The notes under the pieces: generated by a model | Database searches by the model: none | What the model saw: only the letters and a program-made list of their open reading frames with translations | Told to the model about the DNA's origin: nothing | From: Prevotella sp. | Lineage (GTDB): Bacteria; Bacteroidota; Bacteroidia; Bacteroidales; Bacteroidaceae | Length of the DNA stretch: 7,989 nt | Direction of reading: 5' to 3' | NCBI GenBank assembly: GCA_021636625.1 | Contig: JAJWLX010000100.1 | Coordinates: 1-7,989, forward strand | Shown: one piece after another, positions 1-6,014 of the stretch | Layout of the letters: each line of letters begins with the position of its first letter | How positions within the stretch are numbered: position 1 is the first letter of the stretch | Translations under genes and position numbers: made by a program

Positions 1-50
1 AGATATCTTTCTATCTTGTCGATATATGATTGACGAATAATAGTTGCCAT
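1..50 (-). CDS. 5' end of a gene leaving the window, probable AAA-type ATPase (partial)
   Basis: Reading leftward from the ATG at 50-48, sixteen complete codons are open to the window edge (MATIIRQSYIDKIERY). This short N-terminus resembles the start of the common Bacteroidota ATP-binding proteins (AAA domain plus DUF4143), where a basic, Tyr/Ile-rich lead precedes the P-loop. The Walker motifs would lie outside the window, so the family call is recall-based and tentative. The start is supported by a TAnnTTTGC -7 motif 28 bases upstream (87-79), the same gap as for the GH97 gene at the other end. The ATG itself lies at the outer edge of one arm of a perfect 30-bp inverted repeat, so transcription is probably controlled at that palindrome. 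Confidence 0.55.
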   Translation of the reverse strand, partial: MATIIRQSYIDKIERY

Positions 51-119
51 ATTTTATCACTTATAAATGAAACTTTTTGCAAATATACGAAAAGTTTCAT
101 TTATAAGTGATAAAATATG
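48..119. repeat. Perfect 30-bp inverted repeat around a promoter
   Basis: The arms 48-77 and 90-119 are exact reverse complements over 30 bases, separated by 12 bases (78-89). One arm ends on the ATG of the leftward gene, and the spacer carries most of that gene's -7 element. Since transcription should begin inside the left arm, the RNA would carry only one arm. The symmetry is therefore more likely read as DNA, for example as an operator or autoregulatory site, than as an RNA hairpin. A small mobile element is an alternative, but no target-site duplication is seen. Confidence 0.85.
79..87 (-). promoter_or_regulatory. Bacteroidota -7 promoter element (TATATTTGC) for the leftmost gene
   Basis: On the minus strand this reads TATATTTGC, an exact match to the Bacteroidota housekeeping consensus TAnnTTTG. 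It straddles the central spacer and inner edge of the 48-119 inverted repeat. The predicted transcript would start near 70-75 and have a leader of roughly 20-25 bases. No clear -33 TTG is visible. Confidence 0.55.
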
Positions 120-166
120 TCTATTTTTAGTTTTTATAACTTATAGATGGTGTCATGTAACTACTC

Positions 167-196
167 AGCACCCATAGGGGAACTTCTATGGGTGCT
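167..196 (-). terminator. 3' hairpin overlapping the bglX stop codon
   Basis: The arms 167-177 and 186-196 pair perfectly over 11 bp (AGCACCCATAG/CTATGGGTGCT) with an 8-base loop. The stop codon (186-188) and last two sense codons of bglX lie inside the stem. There is no T-run after the stem in the bglX direction, so this is either a weak intrinsic terminator or a 3'-end stabilising hairpin. Confidence 0.5.
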
Positions 197-2537
197 TCTT
201 AACTGTAAGATTCTGTGTTTTTACCTCTTTACTGTTTCCTCCCACCATAATCTGGAAGTCGCCAGGTTCTATCACATGCTTTAATTCTGCGTTATAGAAT
301 TTGAGCATTTCAGGAGTGATGTCGAAGCTGATTTCCCTGCTTTCTCCTGCAGCCAGATGGATTCGCTGGAAACCTTTCAGCTCCTTGACTGGACGAGAGA
401 TGCTGGCTACCATATCACGGATATAGAGCTGAACTATCTCGTCGGCATCACGGCTGCCTGTATTCTTTACGTTGATGGTGGCGGTAATCTTCCAGTCATC
501 CATATTGACTTCATGGCTGCTCAGCTTCAAATCGCCATACTCGAAAGTGGTGTAGCTCAATCCATAGCCGAATGAATAGAGAGGACCATTGCTTACATCC
601 AGACAATTGCTGGCAAACTTGGCAAATTTCTGATTGTCATCAGGTACTGGTCTTCCCGTATTCTGATGATTGTAGTAGAGAGGCTCCTGTCCGGTTGTCT
701 TTGGCATGGAAGTGGTGAGCTTACCTGATGGAACCTTGTCGCCGAAGATGACGTCGCAAAGTGCATCTCCCACTTCTGAACCACCAAACCATACGTTCAT
801 GATGGCAGGAATGTGTTCTTTCTCCCATGACAAAACCGTAGGACGACCGGCAAAGTTGAGCAATACGACTGGTTTTCCCGTCTTTGCGAGTTCTGCCAGA
901 AGTTCTTGCTGCACATCAGGCATTTCCAGATTAGTGCGGCTTGCACATTCACCGCTCATGTCGGCAGTTTCGCCCATGGCGCATACTATCACATCTGCTT
1001 CCTTTGCTATCTGCAGTGCCTCGTTCTTCATCTTAACCTCATCTCCCCAGGCGATAGACTTGCCCTGTTCGCCGTTCTTCTGAAGTTCCCTATCGCGCCA
1101 GATATTGCTGCCCTGTGCGTATGATAAGGTAGCTTTGCCATCGAGCGCTTTCTCCATCGCCTCCTTGATGGTGGTGTATTTCTCTGGAGCCTGAGCTACA
1201 CTCCATGTGCCGGCAATATTATTGCGGGTATCTGCAAGAGGACCAATCAGCGCTATCTTTCCCTGTTTCTTCAGAGGAAGAAGATTTCCTTCATTTTTCA
1301 GAAGCACGAAGGTCTCGGCTGCTATGTCGCGAGCTATCTGTCGGTTTTCGGCAGAGTAGATGTCGGTCTTGTTTCGCTTGGTATTGCAGTAGCGGTAAGG
1401 ATTGCTGAACAATCCCAGTTTGTATTTTGCCTCGAGGATGCGGCGGCAGGCGATGTTGATGTCTTCCTCCGTCACCTTGCCCTCTGCCACGCTTTGTGCC
1501 AGATGCTTGACGAAGGCATTGGAGCACATATCCATATCCGTACCAGCCAGGAGTGCCTGTTCTGATGCCTCTTTCAGATCCTTGGCTGTGCCGTGGTTCA
1601 GAATCTCGGCGATAGATGCATAATCGGTTACCACGAATCCCTTGAATCCCCATTGTTTTCTCAAAACATCGGTCATCATCCAGTGGTTGGCGGTGGCAGG
1701 GGTATAATCTATCAGGTTGAACGAAGACATTACGCTGCCTACGCCAGCCTTTACCACGGCTTCGTAAGGAGGCAGGTATTGGTTCATCATGCGTATGCGA
1801 CTCATATCCACGGTGTTGTATTCTTTGCCGCTCTCCACGGCTCCGTAGAGGGCAAAGTGCTTGAGGCACGCCATGATTCTATCGGCTCTCAATATCTCCT
1901 CTGTGCGCATGTCGGCGCCCTGGTAACCCTGTGTGAGTGCGGCACCCATCACGCCGCTCAGGTAAGGATCCTCTCCGTTACCCTCGCTGATTCGTCCCCA
2001 TCGGGCATCGAGTGCAATATCTACCATGGGCGAGTAAGTCCAGTTGATTCCTGCAGCACTGGCTTCCTTTGCCGATACTTCGCCTACCTTCTTCATCGCT
2101 TCTGTATCCCAGGAGCAGGAGAGGGCGAGGGGGATAGGGAACATGGTCTCGTAGCCGTGGATTACGTCCATGCCCACCAGCAGCGGAATGCCCAGACGGC
2201 TGTGCTTGATGGCGATGTCCTGGAGAGCCTTGATTTTGTCGAGTCCCTTGATGTTGAATACGCCGCCCATGTTGCCTTTTGCAATGTCGCCACCCACCTG
2301 GGTGTCCAGGGCTCCACCGGTAGTGATATCGCCAGCCACCATCAGGTTGAGCTGACCGATTTTCTCCTGCAGAGTCATCTTTGCCATCAGCTGGTCGATA
2401 TACTCCTTCATCGGCAGGATTTTACCTTTTTGAGTTGTTGTAGCAACTTTCTTCTTGCTGGCGGGTGTATGGGCGATGGCAGGAACCATCAGCGAGCCAG
2501 CCAGCAGAAATGATAGTGATATGAATGCTGTTCTCAT
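186..2537 (-). CDS. bglX: Periplasmic GH3 beta-glucosidase, BglX type
   Basis: Predicted beta-glucosidase (EC 3.2.1.21 type) of 783 residues that removes glucose from the non-reducing end of beta-gluco-oligosaccharides. It is collinear with E. coli BglX (765 residues). A signal peptide occupies residues 1-22 with an AIA|HT cleavage site, so the enzyme is periplasmic. The GH3 N-terminal barrel spans about 45-380, with GNGEDPYL, the KHF motif, the BglX signature GKEYNTVDMS (238-247) and the nucleophile Asp305 in VVTDY. The GH3 C-terminal domain (about 405-640) carries the likely acid/base Glu530 in SGECASR. A fibronectin-III-like domain closes the protein (about 665-765). I chose the ATG at 2537. 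A longer reading begins at a TTG (2567) and only adds ten residues ahead of the signal peptide. It has its own promoter and 3' hairpin. Frame and catalytic residues are intact. Confidence 0.95.
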   Translation of the reverse strand: MRTAFISLSFLLAGSLMVPAIAHTPASKKKVATTTQKGKILPMKEYIDQLMAKMTLQEKIGQLNLMVAGDITTGGALDTQVGGDIAKGNMGGVFNIKGLDKIKALQDIAIKHSRLGIPLLVGMDVIHGYETMFPIPLALSCSWDTEAMKKVGEVSAKEASAAGINWTYSPMVDIALDARWGRISEGNGEDPYLSGVMGAALTQGYQGADMRTEEILRADRIMACLKHFALYGAVESGKEYNTVDMSRIRMMNQYLPPYEAVVKAGVGSVMSSFNLIDYTPATANHWMMTDVLRKQWGFKGFVVTDYASIAEILNHGTAKDLKEASEQALLAGTDMDMCSNAFVKHLAQSVAEGKVTEEDINIACRRILEAKYKLGLFSNPYRYCNTKRNKTDIYSAENRQIARDIAAETFVLLKNEGNLLPLKKQGKIALIGPLADTRNNIAGTWSVAQAPEKYTTIKEAMEKALDGKATLSYAQGSNIWRDRELQKNGEQGKSIAWGDEVKMKNEALQIAKEADVIVCAMGETADMSGECASRTNLEMPDVQQELLAELAKTGKPVVLLNFAGRPTVLSWEKEHIPAIMNVWFGGSEVGDALCDVIFGDKVPSGKLTTSMPKTTGQEPLYYNHQNTGRPVPDDNQKFAKFASNCLDVSNGPLYSFGYGLSYTTFEYGDLKLSSHEVNMDDWKITATINVKNTGSRDADEIVQLYIRDMVASISRPVKELKGFQRIHLAAGESREISFDITPEMLKFYNAELKHVIEPGDFQIMVGGNSKEVKTQNLTVKKHP

Positions 2538-2592
2538 ATTTATAATGTTTGTATGGTTATTATGCAACTTATATCATTGCTAGTATTGTTTT

Positions 2593-2601
2593 GCAAAAGT
2601 A
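2593..2601 (-). promoter_or_regulatory. -7 promoter element (TACTTTTGC) for bglX
   Basis: The minus strand reads TACTTTTGC, matching TAnnTTTGC. It lies 55 bases upstream of the chosen ATG at 2537, giving a leader of about 50 bases. No convincing -33 TTG is seen at the usual spacing. Confidence 0.5.
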
Positions 2602-2697
2602 ATAAAAAAACTTGAGCCCACATAGCATAAAGGGTGAAAATGTGGATTTTTTTCTGTTAAAGAAGGAAATAAGACTATATATGAACAAGCTAATGAT

Positions 2698-2838
2698 ATG
2701 ATGCAAACCGATCATGAGTATATCGGCGAGTTATACGATTACTTTGATGCTGCGTTCCTGAAACTCTTCCTAAAGAATGGAGCCATCTGTGAAAGAGATG
2801 AATTTGAAACAAAGGTAAAGCAGATTGGAATGAGATGA
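2698..2838 (+). CDS. Small unidentified ORF, 46 residues, possible gene remnant
   Basis: An ORF opens at tandem ATG codons (2698, 2701) and ends at TGA 2836-2838. The same frame is open upstream without an ATG back to a stop at 2635-2637, and the part from about 2656 (VKEGNKTIYEQANDMM) also looks protein-like. The product is charged and helical in style (YIGELYDYFDAAFLKLF, then CERDEFETKVKQIGMR), unlike random AT-rich spacer. I do not recognise the family. It has no visible TAnnTTTG promoter or ribosome-binding site. It sits on the strand opposite both flanking GH3 genes and ends just before a small inverted repeat and a bidirectional terminator. It may be a genuine small gene, or the 3' end of a gene whose 5' part was deleted. 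Confidence 0.35.
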   Translation: MMQTDHEYIGELYDYFDAAFLKLFLKNGAICERDEFETKVKQIGMR

Positions 2839-2845
2839 TATTCGA

Positions 2846-2868
2846 TATAAGTTTAGTGCAAACTTATA
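2846..2868. repeat. 9-bp perfect inverted repeat with 5-base loop
   Basis: TATAAGTTT (2846-2854) and AAACTTATA (2860-2868) are exact reverse complements. They lie between the end of the small ORF and the GH3 terminator. The sequence is AT-rich with no T-run, so it is not an obvious intrinsic terminator; an operator-like or remnant site is possible. Confidence 0.5.
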
Positions 2869-2882
2869 CCGGGTACAAAAAT

Positions 2883-2927
2883 AAAAGGTTCCTTGATGGA
2901 GTTTGAAAATCTCCAAAGGAACCTTTT
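2883..2927. terminator. Bidirectional intrinsic terminator
   Basis: A 12-bp stem (2883-2894 with 2916-2927, AAAAGGTTCCTT/AAGGAACCTTTT) continues after a 2-base bulge into five more pairs (2897-2901 with 2911-2915). T-runs flank it on both strands. On the minus strand it lies just after the stop codon of the second GH3 gene (2934-2936). On the plus strand it would end any transcript of the small ORF at 2698-2838. Confidence 0.85.
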
Positions 2928-2933
2928 TTTGTT

Positions 2934-5195
2934 TTATTTCAGTTCAAACGCCTTTTTGAGTTTCAGCTGATCGGAAGCATTTCCGACGAGCGCCTCAAAC
3001 TTGCCTGCTTCTGCCTTCCAAGATGCAGCTGTTTCATCATAGAAGCTGAGTGCCTGCTTATTGATGGTGATGTTTACATCCTTGCTCTCTCCCGGCTGCA
3101 GGTAAACCTTCTGGAATCCCTTCAGCTCCTTGTAAGGGCGATCAACAGAAGCCTTTACATCATGGATATAGAGCTGGATGGTTTCTGCACCGGCACGTTT
3201 GCCAGAGTTCTTTACATTCACGGTAAAGGTGATAGAGTCATTCTGATTCATCAGATTCTTATCACTGCGAAGATTAGAGATGGCAAACTGAGTGTAGCTC
3301 AATCCATGTCCAAAGGCGAATGCTGGCTTGATGTTTTTCTTATCATTCCAGCGGTAGCCTACGTAGATGCCTTCCTTATACTCCTCATCAATGATGTTGC
3401 CCTCAGTCTTGGCTCCACCTTCCTTGCGCCAGGTGCCCGGATAGGTGTTTAATGCGTGGGCACCCACTTCCTGCAATGAGTTTACCCATGTGAATGGTAA
3501 TTTGCCGCTAGGATTCTTGTCGCCGGTGAGGATAGAAGCCAGAGCTTCACCGCTTTCGCTACCGATATACCATCCCTGAATGATGCCAGCCACTTTTTCT
3601 TTCCAAGGCATAGCCACAGCATTACCTGAGATATTCACATAGATGAAGTTCTTGTTGGCTTTAGCCAAAGCCTCGATGAGCTTGTCTTGAGCGTATGGCA
3701 ATTCAAGCTGTTTGCGGTCGTGACCTTCGCAATCCTGATAATCACTCTTGTTCAAGCCGCCAAACATCACCACGTAATCAGCATGCTTGGCTTTTTCTAC
3801 GGCTTCGGCTATCAGCTCAGCCTCGCTGCGTTTGTCCTCCAGATTCTGTCCGGTGGTTACGCCATTGTAATTTCCGCTTACATCGCCTACATAACCTCGG
3901 GCAAACTCCACTTCCACATTATCTTTTTCCAGTCGAGATTTTAATCCGTCGAGTGGCGAAATCTCCCGCTGTACCTTGAGAGAAGAGCTGCCTCCACCCA
4001 CGGTCATCATCTTCACGGCATTTTCTCCTACTACCAAAACACGTTGTGCTTTCTGGGTATTGATAGGAAGCACATGGTTCTTGTTCTGGAGTAGTACGAT
4101 GCCTTCTTCGGCAATCTGTCTGGCTGCAGCATAGTGGCTGTCAGAACAGAGGAAACCATGAGGACGGTTCGGATTCATGGTGGTGCGATAGAAGAGGCGC
4201 AATACGCGGCGCACCTTTTCATCCAATTCCTTGGTGGTGTATTTACCTTCCTGGATACCTTTTATATATGGTACGGCAAGGTAGTAATTATCGTAGGCAT
4301 TGCTGGCACCCATGGTCAATCCATTCGTCCATGTGCCGAACTCTATGTCGAGCCCGTTCTTCACGGCTTGGTCGGTATCGTGTGCGCCTCCCCAGTCGCT
4401 TACCACTACGCCGTCATATTTCCAGTCGCCCTTCAGAATCTTGTTCAGTGTCCACTGGTTGTGGCAGTTGTGTTCGTTCTTGTAGAGATTATAAGCGCCC
4501 ATGATTCCCCAAGTCTTACCTTTCTCTACAGCAGCCTTGAAGGCTGGGAGATAGATTTCATGGAGGGCACGGTCGCTCACGATGACGTTTACCTGATGAC
4601 GGTATTCCTCCTCGTTATTGAGGCAGTAATGCTTTACGCAGGCTGATACTCCCTTAGACTGTAATCCTTGGATATAAGGTACAACCATGTTGCTTGCCAG
4701 GTAAGGATCTTCACCCATATATTCGAAGTTGCGTCCGTTCAATGGGGTGCGATAGATGTTCACGCCAGGACCTAGAATCATGTCTTTTCCTCGATACAAA
4801 GCCTCTTCGCCTAATGATTCTCCATAGATTCTGCTCATCTGTGGGTTCCAGGATGCTGCCAGGCAGGTGAGGGCAGGGAAGGCTACGCAGGAGTCATTGG
4901 TTTGGCCAGCCTGCTCCCATTCGTCCCACAATACATCAGGGCGAACACCATGAGGACCGTCATCTGTCCAGAAGTCAGGAAATCCCAAACGGGGAACTCC
5001 TGCAGAGGAAAACTTACTCTGTGCATGAATGATGCGAATTTTCTCTTGAAGTGTCATTCGGGCAATGGCATCGTCGATGCGTTGTTCTACAGGTTTGGTG
5101 TTGTCGAGATAGACAGGCAACTGACCAGTTTGTTGTGCGCTGGAGGTGGCTATAGCCGCCATCGATAGTGCGCAGGATAGAATGAAATGTTTCAT
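2934..5195 (-). CDS. Periplasmic GH3 beta-glucosidase-like glycoside hydrolase (second, divergent copy)
   Basis: Predicted exo-acting beta-glucosidase or related GH3 enzyme of 753 residues. A signal peptide (MKHFILSCAL..., cleavage near ATSSA|QQ, residue 20) sends it to the periplasm. The GH3 N-terminal domain (about 40-335) has TDDGPHGVRP (77-86), NFEYMGEDPYL, KHY (188-190) and the nucleophile Asp267 in VVVSDWGG. The C-terminal domain (about 365-635) has the acid/base Glu490 in the family pattern DCEGHDRKQLELP. A fibronectin-III-like domain lies at about 650-735. Its motifs differ clearly from bglX: VSDWGG versus VTDYAS, and no GKEYNTVDMS. It is therefore a different GH3 subfamily, not a recent duplicate. 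Linkage preference (beta-1,3, 1,4 or 1,2) cannot be read from sequence. It has its own promoter and terminator. Confidence 0.93.
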   Translation of the reverse strand: MKHFILSCALSMAAIATSSAQQTGQLPVYLDNTKPVEQRIDDAIARMTLQEKIRIIHAQSKFSSAGVPRLGFPDFWTDDGPHGVRPDVLWDEWEQAGQTNDSCVAFPALTCLAASWNPQMSRIYGESLGEEALYRGKDMILGPGVNIYRTPLNGRNFEYMGEDPYLASNMVVPYIQGLQSKGVSACVKHYCLNNEEEYRHQVNVIVSDRALHEIYLPAFKAAVEKGKTWGIMGAYNLYKNEHNCHNQWTLNKILKGDWKYDGVVVSDWGGAHDTDQAVKNGLDIEFGTWTNGLTMGASNAYDNYYLAVPYIKGIQEGKYTTKELDEKVRRVLRLFYRTTMNPNRPHGFLCSDSHYAAARQIAEEGIVLLQNKNHVLPINTQKAQRVLVVGENAVKMMTVGGGSSSLKVQREISPLDGLKSRLEKDNVEVEFARGYVGDVSGNYNGVTTGQNLEDKRSEAELIAEAVEKAKHADYVVMFGGLNKSDYQDCEGHDRKQLELPYAQDKLIEALAKANKNFIYVNISGNAVAMPWKEKVAGIIQGWYIGSESGEALASILTGDKNPSGKLPFTWVNSLQEVGAHALNTYPGTWRKEGGAKTEGNIIDEEYKEGIYVGYRWNDKKNIKPAFAFGHGLSYTQFAISNLRSDKNLMNQNDSITFTVNVKNSGKRAGAETIQLYIHDVKASVDRPYKELKGFQKVYLQPGESKDVNITINKQALSFYDETAASWKAEAGKFEALVGNASDQLKLKKAFELK

Positions 5196-5268
5196 GTTTC
5201 TTGTGAATATTATTTCTTATGAATATAAAATTGTTAGTTATGAAAATGCGTATCTGTCATTTTCGGTT

Positions 5269-5277
5269 GCAAAGTTA
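5269..5277 (-). promoter_or_regulatory. -7 promoter element (TAACTTTGC) for the second GH3 gene
   Basis: The minus strand reads TAACTTTGC, matching TAnnTTTGC, 73 bases upstream of the ATG at 5195. The leader would be about 65-70 AT-rich bases with no strong fold. No clear -33 TTG. Confidence 0.5.
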
Positions 5278-5403
5278 CTAAATAATAAGGTATAAACCGA
5301 GTGCTTGCAAAGAAAAAGTGGAAAAATATCATCTGTGATTTTTATAAGTGCTTGATAAAAAGTGAGGTATGAAAAATAGAAATGTGGCTAAAAGTGGAAA
5401 TAA

Positions 5404-5652
5404 ATGAAAATGAAGAATGCGCAGCCGGGTGATGAGGTAACTTACAATGGCCATTATCAGAACACGGGTATCTTCCTCTTGAAGTATTTGGACCGCCCAG
5501 GTGGAGGAAAGGTACTTAACAAGACAAAGACTGCATACGATGTGCTTGGTGTACCTGAGCGTATCCAGTGGACGGAAAGCAAGAAATACTTGCCAATCCC
5601 TCAGGATGAAATAGAGGTTGCTAAGGGTACTTTAAAGCAGAATGAGTATTAA
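5404..5652 (+). pseudogene. C-terminal fragment of a SusD/RagB-like outer-membrane lipoprotein
   Basis: The 82 residues end in KKYLPIPQDEIEVAKGTLKQNEY, which fits the classical SusD/RagB tail: a (W/L)PIP-x-x-EI motif followed by a short helix and a QN-x-x-Y ending. Full SusD proteins are about 500-600 residues with a lipoprotein signal; here only the last 80 or so remain. The upstream frame is closed by a stop (5401-5403) directly before the first ATG. No lipobox, glycan-binding body or partner susC is present, and no promoter is seen. It ends in tandem stops (TAA TAG). I infer a deletion remnant of a polysaccharide-utilisation locus that once stood here on the plus strand. The family call rests on the tail motif only. 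Confidence 0.6.
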
Positions 5653-5677
5653 TAGTCTGTTCTCCTAGTAATAAGTT

Positions 5678-5761
5678 ATGTTCGGCACTGTTGAACCTAT
5701 GTTCAACACTGCTGAACTTATGTTTAACACTGCTGAACTTATGTTCAACACTGCTGAACAT
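5678..5761. repeat. Four-unit 21-bp tandem repeat with interlocking inverted repeats
   Basis: The units begin at 5678, 5699, 5720 and 5741, each 21 bp, with core ATGTTCAACACTGCTGAAC. Units differ by a few substitutions, mostly in the first one. Within each unit GTTCA and TGAAC form an inverted repeat across 7 bases. Across unit junctions TGAAC and GTTCA form another across 4 bases. Because 21 is a multiple of three and lacks in-phase stops, both strands are open: the plus strand gives a 42-residue heptad repeat ORF (MFNTAEL, 5678-5806) and the minus strand a 46-residue one (5761-5621). I regard both as by-products. The spacing is two helical turns, suiting a regularly spaced protein-binding array. 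The RNA could also fold into hairpins. Confidence 0.85.
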
Positions 5762-5786
5762 AGATTTCTTCGTAGTTTAAAAACTT

Positions 5787-5802
5787 TTATTCCTAGGAAT
5801 AA
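5787..5802. repeat. 16-bp perfect palindrome
   Basis: TTATTCCTAGGAATAA is its own reverse complement with no spacer. It overlaps the right-hand copy of the 13-bp direct repeat and lies ten bases before the next terminator. It could be a protein-binding or recombination site; nothing shows which. Confidence 0.6.
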
Positions 5803-5812
5803 GTGATAATAT

Positions 5813-5859
5813 AAAAAAGAGAGTGAGTTTTCTCGGATAGAAGACTCACTCTCTTTTTT
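5813..5859. terminator. Strong bidirectional intrinsic terminator
   Basis: AGAGAGTGAGT (5818-5828) pairs with ACTCACTCTCT (5844-5854). The stem is extended inward by TTTCT/AGAAG (one G-T pair) to a 5-base loop (5834-5838) and outward by an A-run against a T-run. There are T-runs on both strands. It can end plus-strand transcripts crossing the SusD-like remnant and the 21-bp array, and minus-strand transcripts of the regulator gene and the tail remnant after it. Confidence 0.85.
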
Positions 5860-5866
5860 TTATGTC

Positions 5867-5899
5867 ATTACTCTGCATTCATATATTACTCTGCATTCA
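5867..5899. repeat. 18-bp-period tandem duplication (two 15-bp identical copies)
   Basis: ATTACTCTGCATTCA occurs at 5867-5881 and again at 5885-5899. On the minus strand the duplicated stretch encodes the ending -NAE-stop of the remnant upstream, so the duplication repeats its last codons and stop. Confidence 0.75.
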
Positions 5900-6014
5900 G
5901 TCCCATAGACTTGATATATCCAGCTTGAGGCACACAATTCTGAAACTTAGCATTCTCAATGTTCTGTAATAAGCCCCTTTCTAGATTTGATATTCTTGAG
6001 TGGATCTTATGCGA
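5886..6014 (-). pseudogene. Start-less coding-like tail of unknown protein downstream of the regulator
   Basis: On the minus strand a frame with no usable start codon is open for 42 residues. It ends in LLQNIENAKFQNC followed by VPQAGYIKSMGLNAE and TAA (5886-5888). Composition and the Gly/Pro/Lys-bearing C-terminus look like a real protein end rather than spacer. The frame is closed upstream by a stop at 6015-6017, inside the regulator gene, and the first few codons overlap the regulator's end in another phase. I do not recognise the family. It could be the remnant of a gene once following the regulator or an ancestral extension of the regulator region. It is weakly supported; a chance ORF is possible. 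Confidence 0.3.

Larger units (their letters stand above)
5664..5804. repeat. 13-bp near-identical direct repeats flanking the 21-bp array
   Basis: CCTAGTAATAAGT (5664-5676) and CCTAGGAATAAGT (5792-5804) differ at one base and bracket the tandem array almost exactly. They could mark the edges of an inserted unit (imperfect target duplication) or be part of a repeated cassette. Confidence 0.5.

Noticed and set aside
1593..2513. 306-codon plus-strand open frame opposite bglX
   Set aside because: It is antisense to a well-supported GH3 coding region, is rich in His, Val, Gly and Cys with no domain pattern, and has no promoter or ribosome-binding site.
2538..2567. Upstream extension of bglX to a TTG at 2567
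   Set aside because: It adds ten polar residues before a complete signal peptide and uses a rare start codon. The ATG at 2537 fits better.
2618..2645. CCACAT/ATGTGG inverted repeat followed by a T-run, as a plus-strand terminator
   Set aside because: There are only six pairs with a 16-base loop, and no plus-strand gene lies upstream to terminate. The T-run alone is common in this AT-rich spacer.
4134..4646. 170-codon plus-strand open frame opposite the second GH3 gene
   Set aside because: It is an antisense shadow of intact GH3 catalytic-domain sequence, without recognisable motifs.
5172..5195. Lipoprotein signal in the second GH3 (ILSC at residues 5-8)
   Set aside because: The Cys is too close to the N-terminus and the preceding residues do not fit a lipobox. 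A better signal-peptidase I site lies near residue 20.
5678..5761. CRISPR array
   Set aside because: Units are contiguous 21-bp copies without unique spacers, and no cas gene is present.
5678..5806. 42-residue heptad-repeat ORF (MFNTAEL units) as a real gene
   Set aside because: The opposite strand is equally open through the same repeat, because a 21-bp unit without in-phase stops keeps frames open. No ribosome-binding site or promoter is seen.
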